From: Ooceraea biroi
Taxonomy: Eukaryota; Arthropoda; Insecta; Hymenoptera; Formicidae
Direction of reading: 5' to 3'
Length of the DNA: 64,000 nucleotides
Assembly: GCF_003672135.1 (NCBI RefSeq)
Contig: NC_039515.1
Location: 3,224,001 to 3,288,000 of the forward strand
Under the pieces are notes generated by a model. The model ran no database searches and was not told where the DNA came from. It saw only the letters and a program-made list of their open reading frames with translations. Every line of letters begins with the position of its first letter. Positions within the stretch are counted from its first letter, which is position 1. This document shows positions 52,102-64,000 of this stretch, one piece after another. The position numbers were made by a program, and so were the translations under genes.

Positions 52102-55100
52102 TCAGTTCAGCAATATGATGATACCTGATCTGGCGACGAGAGACGCTCTACCAAGATACATCGCTGAGTCGTTTCCGCTTAATTCGCTGTTATTACCAGT
52201 TTGCCCGGCATTCGCGGTGGTCGCCATTGCAACGTCATTGTGCCTGCAACTTACTCTGAAATAAAATGGAAGCCCGTTCATGCAAATTGTACGTCTGTGA
52301 TAGAACGTTCCCAGCAGACAAATTAATCGTGATATTTCGCATAAACCTTGATACTAAATCAATAATTATGGTTTCCTATCGGAAATCATAATTTCTAATA
52401 AATTATCATTATTTTCCAGCGGTTACCGTTAAAAATATATATATTATAGGAGATATTTTAACGTTGCAATTAAAATTCGCGCATACATTTTATAATTTTA
52501 TGCATTCGTATCGTGTATTTAAGAGCACTTTATACAACGAGCTTTGTTACTTTTGCGATTATTGTCTGCGAATCCTTAAAAGCGGGGCGCATTTGAAAGC
52601 GGCCGGGATCGCGTTAACAACTCCGGATTTCGGATGGAAACGGCTTTTACGTAATTGCATCCCTCTAACCGTCTGATCATGGTTGAGAACTCTTCTCCGG
52701 ATCTCTCGCGAAATTAATCTCCTTGCGACACAGCCGAGCAATATCGACTCGTAAAGAAATTTATACGGCAGGTGGGAAGTTTCGTCTTACGTGATCGTAA
52801 TCTTTTAAGCTTTCACAGCATGAGAGAAAATGCATAATACACGCATCTACGTACAACTTTAGCTGTAGACTTTACCTCCAGCAACGGTGGCAGTCAAAGA
52901 GTCCGAGGAATGCCTGACGAAATTTTTTGTTCATGAAGCAGTACGTGATGGGATTACAGCAGCTGGAGACGTAAGCCAGCAGTTGCACCAGGCTGATGCC
53001 GGTGCTTCCGACCACTGAGTACACGAGATCAGGCGCAAAGAGGTACCACGTATTGATCACATGCAACGGCGCCCAGCATACGAAGAACTCCAGCACGATC
53101 ACGAAGAGCATCCTGATCACCTGCAATAGCGCGGAAGGTCCGTTCAACACGACAAGCGTCATTGTTCCGGTGGCATCTCTGATAGAACTTTGTATTGAGG
53201 AACCAACATGTATATATCGTCGCTTTCTCAATTGCGCGCATAACGTTCTGTGATCATGACTCGAATAGCGCTCTATGCAATATAATATTTTTTAAAAATT
53301 AAATTATCTATAAATTTTCGTTTTCTTTACGAGTAATGTACATAATGCATACGATGACAAATAAGATATTATAATTTATAATACATATATCCTGTATTTA
53401 CGAAGCATAAGACTTCCTTTGGAAGTTGCAACCGAATAAAAGGTCAATATAAAAAGAAGTTGATGAATATCGCGCCCTAGCGTGCACCGCAATAACGTGT
53501 TTTTTCTTATATCCGCTCCAGATTCGGCGATTTCCTAGAAACGGAAGCTTACCGACGAGCTACGCCATTATGGACTCACAACGTGCGCAATTTATATGCA
53601 GTAACAAGCACACGTAATACGCGTATTAAATTGCCAAGAAATTTGTCGAGATTTTCTCTGCGGAATCGTTATTTGTTTATTTATTTGTTTATGGTAGTTC
53701 AGTAGGTTCAATTCGATTATTGCTCTCTCACGTACCTTCTTCTTCGCCTCGATACTCTTCCCCATGTAATTACTGCGTATCACGTGCTGTCTGCTGAGCG
53801 GACAGATCGAGTTCTGCTGATCCTCGTTAGAGTTATCCTTTGTCTCCCGCGTCAGACAACCGCTTCCGTTCGCCCGTATCTGAATTCTGGGTCCCTGGGA
53901 CAAATCTGTACGGTGACAGTTGCCCGTAAGTACCCTGGAGACCATCGTCCGTGGTAACCGCACCTTCTTTTGGGGAAGAAAAAGAGGGAGAGACACGATT
54001 AACTATTGCATTAATCTTAGTTAACTATTTTGCACGTGTTGTCTGAGTGTTTCGGAGATGTCTCGCGGACGGCTTAACTCGCTCCACCCTAATTCCGTAA
54101 ATTTATTTGACACTCGCTCAGCCGAATTCGTTCATTTTATCAAATCGTGAAATCTTAATTAGTCAAGAGAAGCTAATGATCGCGACTAAACAAATAAGAA
54201 AACTTTTATATATTCTACATTAGAATTTTTATATTATAAAAACTTTTTTATGAATTTTCCTTTCTGCTTTAATTTTCTATATTTATTTCATATTTCTATT
54301 ATATCTGTATTTGGAATTTCTTCTTATTAGAATTTGAGTAGATCTGAATTTTAAAGGTGCAATATTACTACTGCAACTTTCAGAGAGAGTACTGTCTGTA
54401 ATGGTAGTAAGATTAAAGTAGTTAGACAAGTAAGAGATTAAAGAAGTAATATGTTCGCAATCTCTTGTCTCCTTGGCACAACATCTTATATAAGATAAGA
54501 TCGTGATAATTTGGATTTCTACCTCAAGGTAACTTTGCTCAGTATTTTCTCACCCTAGATGGTACACTTTGAGGCGCGCTTTGAAAATGTCTCGAGGAGG
54601 ATGAGACGCCCCGACGAGATCTCGAAGTTAGGCCACAAGCACCGAACACCATCGTCGATCTTACACCACGATCACTGTTATTGTTGTAAGTTGAGTCCCG
54701 CATTGTCGCATTCAAACCCGCTCTTCCGACTGTAATGCATAACGCTTACAATCTTCCATCTTAATATAGATTTTAATTCTTAAAATCTTTTTAATACTTA
54801 ATTTTAATACTTAATACTAAAAATGATAATGCGCGAAATTGTTTTATATTGCTCATTTAATTATAATATTCAAACTCTCTCTTTCTCTCTCTTTAATATG
54901 AAAAATAATTTGATTTATTTAAATATTGAGTTAGAGAACAAAACACACAAGTGCGCACATTTTTCCAATTTTCTCTTCGCCAGAATTTTTTTAGCGATAT
55001 TTTTTTTAGTAATTGTATATTAATAATTTATATCAATAATTATATATCAATATTGTATACTAGAATTTCAGATAGTGTCACTTCGCAATAGTTTTATTAT

Positions 55101-58100
55101 GCAATTTCTTTGATCTTCCGCATAAACTTTTTACTCAATAAGCGTTGGCTGAAAATTTGCGAGGACGAAAATGAGACTGACGGAGCCAGCTTTAAAGAAT
55201 GTTGTTCCAAGATGCTGACATCAAGCATCAAGATATGACACGAAAATTGGAACAGCCACATCTGCGTCTAAGCATCGAAGTGACACTTCACTTACGTCTT
55301 TTCGTACGCGTCGATGACTGCCGTATCTCAAGCTTCAAACCGCGCCAAAGTTTTATCGCTATGAGCGAGTAAGCCAGACTCATGAGTAGCAATGGTACCA
55401 AGAGTAACGTGCCATCCAGAAAGAGATTGTATGCCCTTTCGGAGCCAACGCTTGGCCATTCCTCGCGACACTTACGTCTTCCTGAAATTTGTCAGTCATG
55501 TGATATAAAAAAGTTTAGCTATAAAATGGGTGCAACCCATCGACATTGGTGATCTTGTCTCGAGCTGTTTCTATCACATTTTCCTAGCAGAAAACAACCA
55601 CGCCTTAATCGATCATGCTCTTAAAACAGAGAGTGACGCAATCTCGCATTTTCTAAAACGGAAAAACCGTAAATGTAGCCACTAATTAACTTCGCTAATT
55701 AAAACTGAATTCTCATTTCTTTCCCAGACTTTTCATTAACAAATGGAATGGTAGGTCTGAAAAATCTTGCAAATTTGTTCGACGTTAATATCATGATGTA
55801 ATTAATGTGCAAACTAGTGAATTATATCAATGTAGGGGATCTAATGATTAAGAAAAAGATAGCATAATTAACTTTTTATATGTACAGTATAATTTAATAT
55901 CGATAATGTCGCAACTCGACGCGACTGATTCTTGCTTCAATAGCGGATTCAAGAAACACCAAACTTGCTAATTAGCTCTGAAGGAATTACATGAGGTAAC
56001 ATGCACAGCGATGTTGCCGCTCCTGTATACATATAATTGTACGTCTAGATCGGTTTACATGTTCTACTATATATTCCCTTAATTACCTTAAGTATTAACT
56101 ATTAATAACAATCAAACATAATTCTAATAAATTTCTAGATCCAAGATGTTGTTATATAATGTACAACAAATAATTTTAATGTGTATAATATAAATTTTAA
56201 AAAAAGCAGACACAATTTCAAAGTGTAATATAAAAACATTTATAATATAGAATTCTATATTATGTGTTATAATATAAAAGAAACTGTTTGTATGGCATTA
56301 ATAAATCATAAATAAATTAATCTTATATTTCTGATATTTTACCATTAACAAAACCATTCAGCTGTTTATATATGCATAAATATATTTATTTATTTATTAA
56401 AACGGACATATCCATAAAAAATATATCTTTAATAAATTTATTATTATATACTCATTTTCTCTTACCTCCACGTAAGCTTTTTAGTCGCGACACGACGAGG
56501 ATTGGCATGTTCCATGTGAGGCTAAGTGTCCATACAACAGCGATCATTTTATAGGCGTGAAATTGCGTCTGCCATCTTCTTGACTTTAACGGCCGGCAAA
56601 TGGCGAAATAACGTTCCAAAGATATAGCAACTAATGTCCACACTCCCACAGAGACTGATACAGCTAAAAAAGGCACATATACATCGTGTATCGAAGTTGC
56701 CTCATAATCTATCTGATTTATCGAATCTCCAAGCTTTATGAACATGTGAACGTATGAACTAATTTTTATACCTAATCTAACGTACGTTACTTTCCATGAT
56801 TCGTAATTTTTTATAACATTTAATTTAATTTAATAATCCATGATAATTTATCGGCATATATACATATACTTATACGAAAAAACTAAGCAATAGAAGAATC
56901 AATACTTATATTGTGTAATCGTACAATAGAACGTCGTCAGATTGTAATTATCGGTTTGCAATTAACGCTTTGACTTACATAGTTCTCAACTTGAGATTAA
57001 ATAAATCGGTAAATTTAATTGTCTCGAAATATATCGGAAAGAAAAAGAAGGAAGCACATTGTTTTATTTCTTTCGATGAAACAATGCCGGACTAAATTGA
57101 AAGCACGTTTAATGTTAACATAATTGTTGTTAATAAAAGTATTTCGAAATATTCAGTAACAGTAAGACTATTACAAAGTTAAGTACTATTTATACGTAAA
57201 AAGAATGAACGCACACATGCAGAGAATCGTTGTTCAATTTCAATTTCAATTCGTTTTCTTCTTACTCATCAACCGTAGAAAAGAGAGGTACCAAGAGGAG
57301 TTTCGATTGAAAGTGTCGCCAAAGAGTTTTTCGCAACATACAGCTTAAAGCGCACAAATAAAGGAGTGGATTTTACAAGAAACGTTGTCGATGTTCAGAC
57401 TCAATTACGCAATTAGTTCAGATTCTTCCCTGACCTACTTACGTAAGATTTTGTGTCAAAACTGTTGATGAAAAATCTTTACTAACTTGTAAGATAAAAT
57501 TATGAATTTAATCAGATACTATTGCAATAAAGTGCAGTATTATAAGTACAAATTGTTCCGTTCGTGTAACACAGACTTTCCATCCAATCGACATGGCATC
57601 TATGTGTAATTAAAATGTATATATATGTACATGTCGTACAGCAGATTATTTCCCAGTTCGTATTTTCATTACATTAATTAATTTTGATTACCAGCATAAT
57701 CATCAAATGATTCTTTAATCTTAATAGAGATATAATAATAAATATCACGTTATATTAAATATATCGTACTTATATATCATCTATTTGGAAAAATGTTTTC
57801 AGAAACAGATTTTCACAGATTATTTATATGAAGATTAAAGCATCGTATATAAACTTACATAAAGTAAGTATAACAGATTTAGGAAATATGAGTCATTAGA
57901 AGCCTCACATCTTAATCATTCGTTGACATTAATAATAATTTTTCTATTTCGTCTTCAATGTAATTAAAAAGGATATTATCTGATATTTTATGCTTTTAGA
58001 AGTCATAATAATAAATGGTTGTTTGTTGAACTTCCAGGCTGTCGCATATATTTCGCATAAGTTCACGTATAAAGTCCGTTGATACATTGAGAGAATCTAA

Positions 58101-59897
58101 AGTGCTTCATCACTTTCGTCTTTATTGATATAAATTGCGAAAAAGAACGTGCCATAGAACAGACGAGAACGTACTGCTGGTTAAATTGAGAAGGACGATG
58201 GTCTTTTCAATATCGCTCTGAAGCACCACCAATATATCCGATAAATTTCCGGTGCACTTCTCAAATATCCTTCACTGGAGAGCCTTTATATAGCAAGATG
58301 GACAAAAGAGTGCTATCTATCTTATGCACAGGTGATCTCTGCAACAGGCATCTCTGCTGTTCTATGTTTCCGTATTCAATATATGTAGAAAGAATATACG
58401 ATGCAAAAGGAATTGATCATTTTTCAGGTAATGGCTGAATAAATCATGTAGGCCAAGTTACGATATAATATTGAGTGTATCATCTTTCTAAAACAATGAA
58501 TAAAAATTAATAAAAAATATTTAATAACAGTTTATACTTCATATTAAATAATCTCTTTCCTGCTTAAATATTTTTTATTCTGTTAAAAAAAGAGATTAAA
58601 AATAATTCTTAAAATTTAGCTTAATTATATGTGTTTTAAGATGATCTAAATCCTTATTATTACAACATACATCTACAACATACAAAGCGCTTAATAACGC
58701 TTATTGTTCCAGTCACATTTTTACAAAAATTTACATGAAATGCTTCGGATTTTGCATATTAGTCATACACCAATGCATATTAGTCATACACAATCTCATT
58801 AATACATTTGATAATATCGCGACACGGAAACCGCTCATTAGGTGAGACTAAAAATAGAGATTTTGCTAGAGTGGCGTCTCATTATATTCTATCTGTTATA
58901 TTTAATCGCATTGTACCTTTATCGCATTATATTTCTTTATCCGTAAAAGACCATTATTGAAGATTTCTTGTTTCTATGCTTGAGAAATGGATGCAAATGT
59001 GAATTTAGGTCGCTTCGAAACAGACTCGGCTATGATATAATCCGCAATAACAGAAGGGAAAACTAATTATTCCACGCTTACCTGCTTGGCAAATAAAAAT
59101 GTCTCGAGAAAAAGATTGATATCTATGACGTGACGTAAAACGCATATTACGCTCACACAATTTCAATTTCAAAGCAGATTTTGCCGGAAAGAAGATTATA
59201 CCGTATACGTATGATACGCCCACGAACTTTCATTTACAATTATCATGTTATTCATCGCGAGCAGTCTATCGAAAAAATGTTTAAAACTTCAAAGGAATAA
59301 AAATTTTATATAAGACAAGCGATGCATGATGATCTTTATCCTCGATTCCTTTTTCCATAAAACATTCTTGAAATATTCGCTTAAAATATGTGCATGATGG
59401 GCAGATTTGTACAATGCTGCGCAAAAAAGTCAAAATCGGATTTATAATTGTGTAACCATATTCGGATCACATAACTGTAAAACTCAATGTACGATGAAGA
59501 TCAAAAGAAAAAAATGTCATAAATTTATGTCTTATTAAAAAGTTATGAACATTCAAAGAATCACCAGCAAAATTGTTCTTTACGGTTTTACGTAAATCTT
59601 TGAACATTTATAACTCTCTTTAAAAAATTATACTGATTTTATTTATATATATATTACATATTTATGTATTACATGCGTGTGTGATGAAGCAAAAAAATTT
59701 GAATGCTAACTTTTAATAATAACAATTAAAACGTTTAAGTCGCTAAACATAATAAGTCGTAAAATCTGTTAAGAAACTTTACCTTGAAAATATGGTATCA
59801 GTTTGCACATCGTAAGACCGAAGACAAAATTCTTAAGAATTTGACCAAGAAGAGTAAACGGCATGCAGAATACACCAAGTAGGAGATCCGATATAGC
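52102..59897 (-). CDS. CCKLR: Sulfakinin/cholecystokinin-like receptor (class A GPCR), 5'-partial, seven exons
   Basis: Plasma-membrane receptor for sulfakinin peptides, which in insects signal satiety and gut and muscle activity. Exons in coding order (- strand): 59897-59783, 56663-56466, 55481-55296, 54729-54554, 53966-53736, 53120-52876 and 52255-52102. All have GT..AG borders and phases agree throughout, giving 434 residues. Exon order gives TM2 (ISDLLLGVFCMPFTLLG) and the MCK cysteine at the top of TM3; then TM3 (VSVSVGVWTLVAISLERYFAI), with ERY in place of DRY, and TM4; then the second extracellular loop with KCREEWP, and TM5. Two exons carry a Ser/Arg-rich third intracellular loop. The next exon holds TM6 (MLFVIVLEFFVCWAPL), TM7 (SSCCNPITYCFMN) and helix 8 with Cys pairs. 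A short tail exon ends the protein. The CWAPLHVIN and SCCNPITYCFMN signatures separate CCK-type receptors from other peptide GPCRs. The first exon (N-terminus, TM1) was not found up to the window edge. Confidence 0.93.
52872..52877 (-). promoter_or_regulatory. Receptor donor site overlapping an in-frame stop
   Basis: The TM7 exon reads TGG AGG TAA. The donor ag|gtaaag (exon end 52876) lies inside this stop. If the intron is removed, the frame continues into the tail exon at 52255. If it is retained, translation stops right after CHRCWR. Phase 2 at the donor and phase 2 at the acceptor agree, which supports splicing as the normal route. Confidence 0.6.
58753..58791. repeat. 18-bp direct repeat, period 21
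   Basis: The word tgcatattagtcatacac occurs at 58753 and 58774, separated by three bases. It lies in the large intron of the sulfakinin receptor between TM2 and TM3. Confidence 0.9.
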
Positions 59898-62800
59898 CTG
59901 AAACAGAAACGAATAATAATTTCATTAATATGTCTCGTACAAAAAACAGGAAATTTAACTCAAACCGCAAGATAACACAGATGATTGTACTTGGATTGTA
60001 TTTTGAACGATTAAAATGTAATGTAGAATAAATCCGTGAAAAATAGTTTTAAAAACAACTTGACAAACGCAATAGCCATAATTCTGTTTGCGAAATATGA
60101 ATTGTTTCACGCGACAATCAACGGTATTGCATCCCACGGAGATTTGCCTAAATATTAAAATGTTAGAATCGCAGGATTTCCACAACATATACAAACCAAC
60201 CGCGTTAATTCTGTATAAACAAACAATTACATTTTTTATATCGACGTAAAAGCAGTCTTTAAATTTGCATTAAATTGTGCGAAAATGTTATGAAACTTTT
60301 GTTTCTTACTTAAATTTTAATTTTTAATATAAAATTATTTTTGCATTTTTCCATCTCGGTTTAAAAAGAATTTGACGGAATAAATGTTGGAAACATATTT
60401 TTCACTCTCCTGATTTTAAAACATTTCAAAATATTTTATTTGATAAAACTGGATTACATAAAACGTAAAAGTGATCAAAGTGTTTAACCACAAATGGTTT
60501 TAAATCAGTCAATATTATTCGAGCGTTATGAGGCGTTAATGTTAAACAAAAAACAGCCAGATTTGTGGGAAAACAATTAATGGATTTTGTACTACGAGCT
60601 CCAAAGACCAACACTTTGTTGCCCGTTCGTGAGTTTTTAATAAAAAATTGAAGTAATGTCATTTCACAAATGTATTTGTCTGACAAGCACCGTGCGACCT
60701 TTTCTGTTTCAAAAAATATAACATTTTCGAACATTTCGAAATCATTGTTTAATTATATTGATTAATTCCAAAAAACAAAATAAAAAACGATAAATACACG
60801 GGCTACGAATATACTATTGAATGTATTTTCCTACAAAAGAAAAGTTTTCTTACTGATAGCAGAAATTTTTGCACTAATTGGAAAGGTATTTACTGCAGGA
60901 AATATGACACAAATTATATATGTGTATGTGTTTCCACGCGCATACACACACACGCACATTAATAAAGCAGCTTATATTTACAAAATCACGATACACTATA
61001 TTAAAATAAAATCTGATAAAACATGAAAACAAGCAAATTAAAATCCGTTTAAAATAACCTGCGGTAATTGATTTTTCTTCGGCATGAGTAAATTATATTC
61101 ATCCATTCTATAATCTTGATTTTAAATTCTTCGCGAAATATATAATTCGAACAAAAATTGTGTCCACCAAAAAGAAAACGAAATTTTCATTCTTTCTTTG
61201 ATATTTCTGATCAGACATGATGGTAAGACGAAAACAGCATCCAGTATGCTTCGAGACAGCGTCTTGAAAATGGAATACATATATGTATTGTATAATCGTA
61301 TCCTCTGCGCGAAAAATTTTAGTCGATAATTATTGAAACAGAGATACCCCTTTGAAGAAAATTTGAAGGTAGCCGTAATAAAAATTCCCGAGACGATTCT
61401 GGAAGCTGACAAAAGAAGCTGACAGTGCGCCGTGGCGAACTGATTGGCCGTTGTATCATATTTGAACTGATATAATGTCAATTCCGATATTTTTCAGATA
61501 TATTGTACGCGCGCACCTCTATGTGTATAAATATGAAGTAACATACAATAGAATGGAGATAAAATTTCGATATATCAATATTGACAGAAGCAACTTACAA
61601 ATTTTTATTGCAGCTATAAAAATAACGTTATACAAATAATAGTTAGATATTGACTCAGCAATTTCGAAGATACTCTGTACAAATAGGAAGATAAAAAACT
61701 AGATAAATAGTATCAAGGTAGAATCGCTTATTTTCATTCATTCATTATCGATCATTCCTGATTCATAAAAACACCAACGCGCGGTATTTCACAGTGTCTC
61801 AACTTTGACATTTTATTATACGCAATTAATGAAAAAAGTTATTTAATCACTTTTTTTCATCAATAAAATGAAAATCAATTTAAACATCATATATTTTTCA
61901 TACATCAAATCATTATTTATGCACCAAATTAATATAACAAAATTATTATTTGTGCAAACTTGCTCAAAAGATCTATATAAATGTCGGTCGCTTGAACTCG
62001 ACATAAAATGGATAATGAATAATCCAAACCCTTTAAAATATCATCATCAGGTAGTTCATCAACCAGTTTTTTATCTTTAAGATTTATAAGTTTACTGAAA
62101 AATATAATTCCTGAATAAAAATTTGATCAATAAATTATATACGTCAGGATATTATCGTTTTTCTTCCTGTGATGTCAAAAACGCATTTGCGCATGTATAA
62201 ATAAAGCCTATGGCATATGCAATCACCACTACATTTTATTTATGACGATTTGGCATATACTCTTAAAAAACTGGCAGAGTGTGTGCCCGGCATATGACAT
62301 TGGATGGAGGACCAAAAAATCGTTGTAATAACGAATTCAGAAAATGGACGATACCATTCGTGATGCTCTGTATGAATGCGCAGATACTTTGAGATTTCAA
62401 GCTACGAGGTTGTTGAAAGTTTTCTCGTGCATAATATTTCCAGCTCCAGTCAAATGCAGTAAAGAAGATACATATTATGATACACTAAAATCATAAAGAA
62501 ATATTTATTGACCGCGGCGGATAAATTCGCAGATTGCTGCAACGTCCACGAACGTAAATATACGAGAGATGGGAAGAAAAGAAAGAGAGAAAAAAAAAGA
62601 AAAGGAGAGGAAAAAGATCCGTTTCACATCTCTGCTATATTTATATTTCTATTATAAAAGAAAACATAAAAATTGTAACACGTGTATAAAATCATGTTGT
62701 CGATTATAATTGAGTGATTGCAACGTTTATATTTTTACTCCAATTCTTTCTCTTGTACAGCATTCGACACAAATACAATTACGTCAGTATTTATTTATTC

Positions 62801-64000
62801 TATACAAATGATTTGATTTCTAAAGAAATTTTGCGTTAGTCTATATATTAAAATTTACTTATTTTATTAAAATTCGTACGCAGTTTTGCAGAGAATTCGA
62901 TATATGAATATTTGTAATGTTTCAAAATTTATTTTATGTAAGGTTATATAATATTATTGTAATCTGAACGAAATGATAACGATATGAATACATATCGTAA
63001 GTTTTATATTACACTACTTACAGAATTTAATTAAACACAAAGTTGCATGAATCATCATTTATGATCAAGCAAAAATTTAAAAATGGAATAAAGTTAATAA
63101 ATCATATATTGTTCAGTCTTACGTGTATATATGTCCTAACTATTGAATTAATATTGAATTAATAAAATTATTAATACAATTCTTGAAATATTTATATGTA
63201 GATTCTCAATACTCTGTATACTAAGAAAATTTCTGTTGCAAACATGTGCACTTTTCATGGTTTTTTAAATTTTTGTTTTTAATTCCTTTTTCTTGTTTTA
63301 AAAGAATTTTTAGTACTTATTCTTTTTTTTATTCAGAGAACATATAACGTGATTTATTGTTGATACGACAGTTATTACAAACTTTCCGCACTCGCGATGA
63401 AATGCTTCGTACTAAATCACATTTATGTAAAGAAGCACGTACAACGCGTTTGCAATTATGGGGCTGCGCAACTGCATTGTCTGATGAAAGTTCCGTCCGA
63501 AGTCGTTTTCAGAAAAGCGGTAGCTTCTCTTTTGATCTTAATATAATATGTTTAATCCCCAAAATGAACTTTTTCATCTACCTTTCAGCTTACATTATTT
63601 AATGCAATTTATGTAATTTAATCATCTTGTTCAAGAGTTTAGCAGCAGTGAGTAGTAGACAACTTAAATAACATGCCTTTGATATATTTAATATGTTTTA
63701 TATGTCTGTGCAAAGAACTAATTAACTAATTACCAAGACTAATTACATTTGTTAGATATCTGCTGTACGTCACTTTATTGAATAATAATCATATAAGAGA
63801 AAAATCTTACTTGTTTACCAAATAATCGCCAGTTGTACTATTTGCTTATATCTTACACGTCGATTTATCCCAAAATTATATCGCGCACGTCAATTAAAGG
63901 ATTATCTCAATGTACATATATTACTGATTTATATTATCTCGTTTATATTATCAATATTACACCGTGTATTACCAATTAATAGCTATTTCAAATATTTTGC
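59898..64000. other. Probable first intron/5' flank of the sulfakinin receptor: no exon found
   Basis: Since the first receptor exon in view starts mid-protein in phase 0, this region should be intron leading to an exon with the N-terminus and TM1. On the - strand I find no TM1-like sequence ending in a phase-0 donor before 64,000. The frames at 60,426-60,734 and 61,122-61,481 do not resemble a GPCR. Confidence 0.5.

Noticed and set aside
60426..60734. 102-codon - strand frame upstream of the receptor exon
   Set aside because: It has no transmembrane pattern for TM1 and no family resemblance, and phase and content do not fit the receptor.
61122..61481. 119-codon - strand frame as the missing receptor 5' exon
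   Set aside because: It is rich in Phe/Ser/Arg but lacks a TM1 signature and a phase-0 donor at the expected place.
1..64000. tRNA, rRNA, CRISPR, bacterial operon or integrated viral gene
   Set aside because: No tRNA box-B-type sequence in a plausible cloverleaf, no rRNA, no regularly spaced repeats and no recognisable viral protein were seen on either strand.

Overview
This is an AT-rich, intron-bearing animal genome window that reads as insect, most likely Hymenoptera (bee, wasp or ant). The evidence is the two recognisable genes, the short introns with GT..AG ends, the abundant dinucleotide and homopurine tracts, and the many small mobile-element remnants. There is no bacterial-style gene packing, rRNA, CRISPR array or viral genome. 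The species cannot be fixed from the sequence alone.

Only two protein-coding genes can be supported. On the + strand at 30,023-32,963 lies a complete six-exon gene for the secreted pigmentation protein Yellow (432 residues, all splice phases consistent). On the - strand at 59,897-52,102 lies a seven-exon run of a class A neuropeptide GPCR, the sulfakinin/cholecystokinin-like receptor (CCKLR), from TM2 to the C-terminus. Its first coding exon(s), with the N-terminus and TM1, were not found and probably lie beyond the right edge. The two genes point towards each other and are about 19 kb apart. They have no known functional link; one acts in cuticle colour and behaviour, the other in satiety signalling.

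The left 29.5 kb contains no gene I can support. It alternates AT-rich DNA with GC-rich, homopurine or homopyrimidine blocks (about 1.1-1.8, 6.7-7.7, 13.0-13.7, 14.2-14.7, 15.8-16.5, 19.2-19.8, 21.6-22.1, 22.4-22.9 and 27.1-27.4 kb), which may be regulatory. It also holds a pair of near-identical composite GATA plus octamer motifs (16.5 and 17.9 kb) and one possible decayed coding fragment (8.5-8.9 kb).

Mobile DNA is concentrated around yellow. A 220-bp retrotransposon-type insertion with a 22-bp target duplication sits about 200 bp upstream of the yellow start codon. About 0.8 kb downstream of the gene, two TA-flanked miniature elements lie end to end and share one TA, and the first of them is a long near-perfect hairpin. 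A dispersed unit of about 120 bp occurs at the left edge of the window and again near 34.8 kb.

I found no convincing evidence of a new multi-gene system. The most useful leads are the yellow-proximal insertion, the TA-sharing element pair with its long hairpin, the duplicated GATA/octamer motif, and a predicted splice-dependent choice between two C-termini in the sulfakinin receptor.
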